Origin: Clarireedia homoeocarpa
Lineage: Eukaryota; Ascomycota; Leotiomycetes; Helotiales; Rutstroemiaceae
Assembly: GCA_001465935.1 (NCBI GenBank)
Contig: LNKV01000016.1
Span: 62,001 to 126,000 of the forward strand
DNA: 64,000 nt
Direction: 5' to 3'
A program made the translations under genes and the position numbers. Shown here one piece after another: positions 58,163 to 64,000 of this stretch (position 1 is the first letter of the stretch; the number at the start of each line of letters is the position of its first letter). The notes below the pieces were generated by a model, which was not told the DNA's origin, made no database searches, and was given only the letters and a program-made list of their open reading frames with translations.

Positions 58163-60400
58163 ATGCCCAAACCCAAGCAAAAGCTCCCCAAAGGAGCCGC
58201 CCAGCAAGGCGATGCCCCAATCAATGACCCTCGCTTCTCCAATTTCAGCACCGATCCGCGATTCCGACTCCCTTCGAAAAAACAAACGCGCACGAAAATT
58301 GACAAGCGCTTTTCGCGCATGTTGAAAGATGAGGAGTTTACGAATACGGCAAAGGTGGATAGGTACGGGAGGAAATTGAGTGGTGATGGGAAGAAGAAGG
58401 CGTTGAGGAGGTTGTATGAGGCGGAGAGTGGGAGTGAGACTAGTGATAGTGATGAGGAGGAGGTTGAAGATGATGTTGAGGTGGAGGATGATGATGTTGT
58501 GGAGAAGGAGCTGCGAAGGGCAGATAAGGGATACGATCCAGCGCGCGGGGGAGGATTTTCGTCGTCTGAGGACGAGGATGATGAAGAGGAAGAAGATGGC
58601 GGGGTGGAGATCGAAGAAGCCGAGTTTCCAGACATGCAAGCCGAACAAGCAGGTGTCGAGATGGGGGAGGTCTCTTCGCGAATTGCGGTTGTTAATATTG
58701 ATTGGGATAATATCCGCTCGGTGGATCTAATGGCCGTTTTCCAAAGTTTCGTCAAGCCTGGTGGGAAGATCCACAAGGTTTCAATCTACAAGAGCGAATT
58801 CGGGAAGGAAAGGATGGAAAGAGAGGAGTTAGAAGGACCGCCAAAAGAAATCTTCGCAAAGAAAACCGAGGATTCTGAATCTGACTCCGAGGACGACGAT
58901 GACGAAGAACTCGAGGAAAAGATAAAGAAAGACCTTCTCAAAGGAGATGATGGCGAAGAGTTCAACAGCGCCGCTCTCCGACAATACCAACTCGAGCGCC
59001 TCCGCTACTTCTATGCTGTCGTCGAATGCTCTGATAACGATACAGCGCAAGCCATCTACGAAGCAACCGATGGCACCGAGTATCTCAGTTCAGCCAATTT
59101 CTTCGATCTACGCTTCATCCCCGACGGAGTCGAATTCGACGACAAGCCAAGAGACGAATGCACCAGCGTTCCCTCCGGCTACAAACCCACCGAATTCGTC
59201 ACCGACGCTCTACAACATTCCAAAGTCAAACTAACCTGGGATCAAAATCCCGAAGAAGCCAGTCGCAAAGACGCAATCAACCGCGCATTCAAAGGCAGCC
59301 GTGCCGAAATCGGCGAGAATGATCTTCGAGCCTATTTAGGCAGTGATTCTGACGACGACTCATCCTCCGAAGTCGAAGAAGATGCTCCTGAAGCGGGGAC
59401 GGAATCCGCACCCAAGCTTACGAAAAAGGAGCTCGCGCGGCAAAAAATGCGCGAAGCGCTCGGTCTTTCTACTGAGCCTATCGCCAAATCAAAATCCAAG
59501 TCCAGCGGGCCCGTAGGCAATATGGAAATCACATTTACATCTGGACTTAGCGCAACTGCGGACTCGCATCAAGTGTTTGAAAACACGCCCGATGATATTA
59601 AAGAGGAGACCACAGCTGAAAAGTACATCCGAAAAGAACGCGAGCGCAAAGCACGACGGAAGGAGAAAGCCAAGGCGTTGAGAGAGGGTCGGGATCCTGA
59701 TGCCGTTGGTGTCGAAGGTGGAGAAAAGAAGGGAGAGGAAGAGAAAGAAGATCTAGGCTTCAACGACCCTTTCTTCGCGACCGACGAGAATGTCCGCAAC
59801 GCCACGCTTAAAAGCCAACGGAAAGAAGACCGCAAGAAGAAACGCGCAGTTAAAGAAGCGGAGGAGCTGGATCGGAAGAAGAAACGCGCCGAGCTGGAGT
59901 TACTCATGGCTGATGATCCGGATCCTGAGAGTGGCATCTTGGGGGAGGGTGGGAAGAAATTGGAACATTTCGATATCAACGAGATTCAGCGGGCGGAGAA
60001 GGCTGCGAAGAAAAAGGGTAAGAAGGGCAAAAAGAATAGGAAAGGAGGAGAAGGAGAGGGAGAAGAGGGAGAAGAAGAAGCAAGTAAAAGAGGCGGACTA
60101 CAAAAGGGCTTCGAGATCGACGTCGCGGATGAGCGCTTCTCCGGGAGGTTATATGAGAATCATGAGTTTGCTATTGATCCGAGTAATGCGAAGTTTAGGG
60201 GGACGGAGGGCATGAGGAGGTTACTGGAGGAGGGGAGGAGGAAGAGGGAGAGGGAGGTTGCAGAGGTAGGTGAGGAGAGGGGAAAGAAGAGAAAAGGTGG
60301 GAGTGCTGGCGAAGGGGAAGGGGAAGGGGAAGATGGAGGAAAAGCAGCGGATTTGAAGGGCTTGGTGGAGATGGTTAAGAAGAAGTCGAGGAAGAATTAA
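58163..60400 (+). CDS. ESF1: Esf1, pre-rRNA processing factor (NUC153 protein)
   Basis: Esf1 is a nucleolar factor required for early 18S rRNA processing in the small-subunit processome. A single 745-codon exon starts at MPKPKQKLPKGAAQ and soon reaches the family block DPRFSNFSTDPRFRLPSKK and KIDKRFSRMLKDEEF. Acidic runs follow, then the conserved core SSRIAVVNIDWDNIRSVDLM and AVFQSFVKPGGKIHKVSIYK. Later comes LRYFYAVVECSDNDTAQAIY. The C-terminal NUC153 motif DPSNAKFRGTEGMRRLLEEG lies at about 671-690, followed by a basic tail. Low-complexity Lys/Glu stretches between blocks are normal for this family. Confidence 0.95.
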   Translation: MPKPKQKLPKGAAQQGDAPINDPRFSNFSTDPRFRLPSKKQTRTKIDKRFSRMLKDEEFTNTAKVDRYGRKLSGDGKKKALRRLYEAESGSETSDSDEEEVEDDVEVEDDDVVEKELRRADKGYDPARGGGFSSSEDEDDEEEEDGGVEIEEAEFPDMQAEQAGVEMGEVSSRIAVVNIDWDNIRSVDLMAVFQSFVKPGGKIHKVSIYKSEFGKERMEREELEGPPKEIFAKKTEDSESDSEDDDDEELEEKIKKDLLKGDDGEEFNSAALRQYQLERLRYFYAVVECSDNDTAQAIYEATDGTEYLSSANFFDLRFIPDGVEFDDKPRDECTSVPSGYKPTEFVTDALQHSKVKLTWDQNPEEASRKDAINRAFKGSRAEIGENDLRAYLGSDSDDDSSSEVEEDAPEAGTESAPKLTKKELARQKMREALGLSTEPIAKSKSKSSGPVGNMEITFTSGLSATADSHQVFENTPDDIKEETTAEKYIRKERERKARRKEKAKALREGRDPDAVGVEGGEKKGEEEKEDLGFNDPFFATDENVRNATLKSQRKEDRKKKRAVKEAEELDRKKKRAELELLMADDPDPESGILGEGGKKLEHFDINEIQRAEKAAKKKGKKGKKNRKGGEGEGEEGEEEASKRGGLQKGFEIDVADERFSGRLYENHEFAIDPSNAKFRGTEGMRRLLEEGRRKREREVAEVGEERGKKRKGGSAGEGEGEGEDGGKAADLKGLVEMVKKKSRKN

Positions 60401-61305
60401 CGGGGCTATTTATTAATAAGAAAAGAAAGTCTTTGATGCATATTTATATGTATGTATGCATGTGAGGAAAGCAAAGTACGTCACATCAAGTCAAGTAAAG
60501 GGAACAGAGTAAGAGAGAGCAGTTCAGAAAGAGAGAGAGAGAGAAAGAAAAGATTCATGGAAATCACAATACAATGGAACTTACTGTAATTAATACCTAT
60601 TTTCACCATGAGAATGAATACTATCTTATCCATATATTCCTTTCCTCTTTGAACGAAAAACACACGCGTTTCATTTCATTTCATTTCGTTTTATATATTC
60701 TGAATTTCAACACGGTCAGAATGAGAATCACTATCAGCGAGGGCCCTGCTGCGCAACTAAAAACTCAGTAGTAGTAGTAGCATTGTCAGATAATCGTTAT
60801 GATATCTATTTATTTATTTATTGTCTATTTAATTAAGTATAGTTGAACGATAAGTGAGTGCTGCGTGCTGCATGCTGCATGCTGGAATTCGAATATTCCA
60901 TCTACCATTTTATTTTCTTGATTTATATGTAATGAGCGTATATAGTAAGTTTGTATCTTCGTAGTATGAGTTTCATATGCCAGCAAGCTTCCCATGCATT
61001 CCTTTCCTTTCCTTGTTAACCTATATACCAACTACTGGCAGCAGGTACTATTCGATCGATCTTGGAATTCCACCGGGTCGTTTTTGTAAGGCAAGTTCCA
61101 AGCCGTCATAATTTCGTTCAGTCGTAAAGTTCATAAGTTCGTCTATCCGTTAATTCGTGTACGTGTAGAATCGTGAGCTCATCAAATCGTAAAGTCGTAA
61201 AAATCATCGAGACGCATAACCGATAATATCAAAATCCATATAACTCATCCCAGCCCCAACTCCACCACCCGTCACCCACCGCCACAAACCAACCATCGCA
61301 CCCAC
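60401..61305. other. Convergent intergenic region
   Basis: This 905-bp stretch between the ESF1 and SNF2 stop codons shows GA-rich and AT-rich simple sequence (near 60510-60550 and 60800-60840), a TAGTAG run near 60770 and quasi-repeats of CGTAAAGT near 61120-61200. No gene is supported. Confidence 0.55.
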
Positions 61306-64000
61306 CTAATCACTCAACCCATCCTCCCCTCTGCTCCCCAAAGCATCCGCATAACCCTCACCATACGACCCACCCACAGAACTCCCACCCTCCCCATTAT
61401 CACTCGTATCCGCCCCCACATCCATATCATCATAGTCTGGTACAATAACCACATTATCATCCTCATCCGTCTTCAAGAACCCAAACAGCCTCGCGAGCTG
61501 TGTCAAGCTCAAGGTACCTCCTTCCCCTTTTCCCTTTCCATTTCCGCCACTCCCACCCTCACCATCTTCTCCATTCTCATCAATTGCCTTTTCACATGCT
61601 TTGAGCTTCCACTCCTGCATGCCGAGGAGTCTCATATCGACGGAATTGCGCACTACGAGACGTGTCATATATGTTTCCTTTTTTTGGCCCATGCGGAAGA
61701 TGCGACCGAAGGCTTGTTGCTCTACGCCGTGGTTCCACCAGAGATCGAGGGAGATGCAACGGTTAGCGAAGGGGAAATTAAGACTGGCTCCGTTAGTACT
61801 TCCTTTCATAGACAAGAAGGCGGAGTTAGCATCTGCGGGGAGTAAAAAAGAACAACGTACCCTAAACCTCCACACTTCAGCCCGGCAATCAAGATATTAA
61901 CGGTCTCACTGGTTTTGAACATCCTGATAGCTTTCGTACGATGTTCCAACGGCGCATCCCCTGTTAAGTAAACAAAACCCCAGTTTTCGCCGGTGCATAT
62001 ACGACCAATAATACGGGCCAGGGTTCGGAATTGTACGTAGATCACCACCTATCGTTTGATGAGTTGATTGTTCAGTTCTGATTTGAACATTCAAATACCA
62101 AAGTCTGGTAAACCAGACGGAAGCAGGGGGAAGGTGCATGGATAGATGTTAAAAGCATACCTTATCAAGTGGCGCCTCCTCGAAACCTTTTAGCAATAGT
62201 GCCTTTAGAGCAGCAGTCTTCGCCGATGGCTCGAGCGGGAAGTTGGGATCGCTATCAGACTGTGTAACCCACGTTGAATCTTTTGTAAATGGCTCAAATC
62301 CCAGTGCATCGACACCTCTACTCAATGGGTCTCCTTGTCTGTTAAAGCTACCGTGGGACGACTTATGGCGTTTGTTACTGCACGGACTATCAGATCCACC
62401 GTCCATGTTGTCGTCATCGGGTATGTCGAGCTCGCGGTAAGGTTCCGTAGTGGAGAAAATGCAGTCGCAGTGTGGGCAGACGTTGAACTATTTGAAATGA
62501 GATCAGAACATCGACTAGAGTAGGAAATGGGGCAAACTTACGCCATCGCTATCATCTATATCCGCCTCTTGGACTTGGTTGTGAAGGTTATTAAAAAGGC
62601 AATCCTTACAGAACACATGCGAGCACTACAAGGCCAACCTCAGTTTTTAATCCAAGCATTCATATGGTTACTTCTGATCTCGAAAACTTACCGAAGTAAT
62701 GAGTGGGTCCGTAGGCACATCTGAGCAGATATTGCAGGTGATGCGGGAATACAGTTCTTCCTGGTCCAGTGTATCCAGAGCCTTGTCAAACTTGAACTTA
62801 CTTCCAAACTCCGAGATCCCAAAGGGTTTAGTTCTATCAGAGTCCTCCTGGCCATTTTCCCTTGCAATACGTCTTTCTTCTTCACTTTGTGCGACCCAAA
62901 TTCTGCACTGTTCGTAGAAAGGTTTAGCTGAGGCCGAAAGACGAGAAAGCTGGCGCTTCAGTTGGTTAACATCTTCTGCGGTCCAGGATTCCTTGATCGT
63001 ACGTTCCAGCATGAAGGGATGAGAGGTACACTGGCGGAGACGAAGCAGTTGAACAAAAAACACACCGTAGGCGCGCTGGGCAGTCCCGTTAGCCAGGAAA
63101 GTGTTAAGGGTAGAACGGAAGCGATTCTCTGTCTGTTGTATCGAATTTAGTACTCTGAATGTCCAAATTTTGCTTGATCACTTACAATACGATAAATAGT
63201 TCTCTCCTCCGGTGAGAAGTCCACTTGTTGTAGTACAGGGTGGGGATCAGGAAGCCGTAAAATGGGTCTGTTCATAATCGTAGTCTTCATGGTACGACGC
63301 ATCATAACATAGCTAAGAAGGGTCGCGATACGATTATTGCAATCTTCGGCATCAGGATCGCAAAAATATTTCTCAAAGGTTTTGTAGTCCATTGAGTAGT
63401 TGGCTTTGAGAAAGCGAAGGTACGGGAATAGTCTAAGGGATTCAATTTGTCAGCTTTCGATTGTTCAATTGCATTTGAACATTGAAAAAGCAATTTGAGG
63501 ACCAGGATCCATTCTTTCTAGTTTGCCTCCGTGGATGTCCAGATTCAATTTGGACTTTCAAAATCTCAAACAAGACACGAGTGGCCACTTACTCTTCCAG
63601 TCTGTTAAGAAGTGGGGTGCCAGTTAGACACCAACCTATATGATAAAGTTATTCAGCAAGAGCTAGCAGCAATAACACAGTATTGAACTTACGGTACATG
63701 CTCCGAAGGTTCTGGCAAGCTAGACTAGTCCTAGCCGTATTATTTTTGATAGCATGAGCTTCGTCGAGGACAACTCTGCGCCAATTTATCTGATGGAGGA
63801 TTCCAAGATCCTTGATAGCATCGTTCCACCAGCTCTGATAGCCCATATTCGCAATCTGCTCTCTAGCAATGCGGTCTGGGAAAGGAAATTGCTTCATGAC
63901 CTCCGTATAAGTAGTCAGAACAACGTCCATACTCCGTAGGACGGCATGGCTAACGGGGAAAGTCCTTTTATAGATCATGACTTTTGGGAGAGCGCTAACA
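61306..64000 (-). CDS. SNF2-family ATPase with inserted RING finger (Rad5/Rad16/Uls1 group), 5' end outside window
   Basis: The gene runs off the right edge, so the Walker A motif is not seen. Visible exons are >64000-63693, 63635-63593, 63432-63186, 63132-62692, 62625-62542, 62487-62161, 62048-61861 and 61783-61306. In order they carry VVLTTYTEV, the DEAH motif VVLDEAHAIKN, WCLTGTPLLNRLEE, RLRQCTSHPFML, a C3HC4 RING (CNICSDVPTDPLI...CSHVFCKDCLF...CPHCDCIF), then the helicase C domain with VVIYVQF, GGLGLNFPFANRCI and EQQAFGRIFRMGQ. A RING between the two helicase lobes marks the Rad5/Rad16/Uls1/HLTF group, nuclear translocases that are often ubiquitin or SUMO-directed ligases. The acidic C-terminal tail is short. 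The exact member cannot be told without the N-terminus. Confidence 0.92.

Overview
The window is nuclear DNA of a filamentous ascomycete. Genes carry short introns (mostly 45-110 nt) with GTAWGT-like donors, CTGAC/CTAAC branch points and YAG acceptors. The gene set (CBM20 glucoamylase, Snu66/SART1, forkhead factor, Ten1, Snf7, Esf1, fungal-only disordered proteins) and degraded transposon relics fit Pezizomycotina. I infer Leotiomycetes, perhaps a Botrytis/Sclerotinia relative, from general resemblance only. The largest gene-poor stretches lie at 13.7-18.6 kb and 44.2-47.0 kb.

Layout. 0.2-2.3 kb (-): four-exon secreted glucoamylase with a GC-AG intron and an apparent substitution of its catalytic base. 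5.0-7.0 kb (+): tri-snRNP splicing factor Snu66/SART1. 9.9-13.7 kb (+): intronless FHA-forkhead regulator. 13.7-18.6 kb: gene-poor. 18.6-19.1 kb (+): a 130-aa orphan spread over three small exons. 19.9-21.9 kb: divergent pair, telomere-capping Ten1 (-) and ESCRT-III Snf7 (+). 23.6-28.9 kb (+): 1,699-aa disordered protein with two internal repeat blocks. 29.8-30.3 kb: TA-flanked inverted-repeat element. 30.7-35.9 kb (-): 14-exon large GTPase. 36.5-38.1 kb (+): tandem inverted-repeat element directly upstream of a conserved gene that carries a one-base frameshift. 38.6-39.3 kb: another inverted-repeat relic. 39.5-41.6 kb (-): UDP-glucose dehydrogenase. 42.2-42.5 kb: Ty3/gypsy LTR debris. 42.8-44.2 kb (+): GT4 glycosyltransferase pseudogene. 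47.0-48.0 kb (+): single-pass membrane protein. 50.0-56.6 kb (+): 2,171-aa acidic coiled-coil/disordered protein. 57.0-60.4 kb: divergent acylphosphatase (-) and ribosome-biogenesis factor Esf1 (+). 61.3-64.0 kb (-): SNF2 ATPase with an inserted RING finger, running off the right edge.

Most genes are unrelated housekeeping or fungal-specific functions, with no biosynthetic cluster. The 36-44 kb segment is different: three mobile-element remnants, a frameshifted gene, a dead glycosyltransferase and an ambiguous base all fall there. For multi-exon models, exon lengths were summed and the totals are divisible by three. Start codons and the few ambiguous splice sites were not checked against transcripts.
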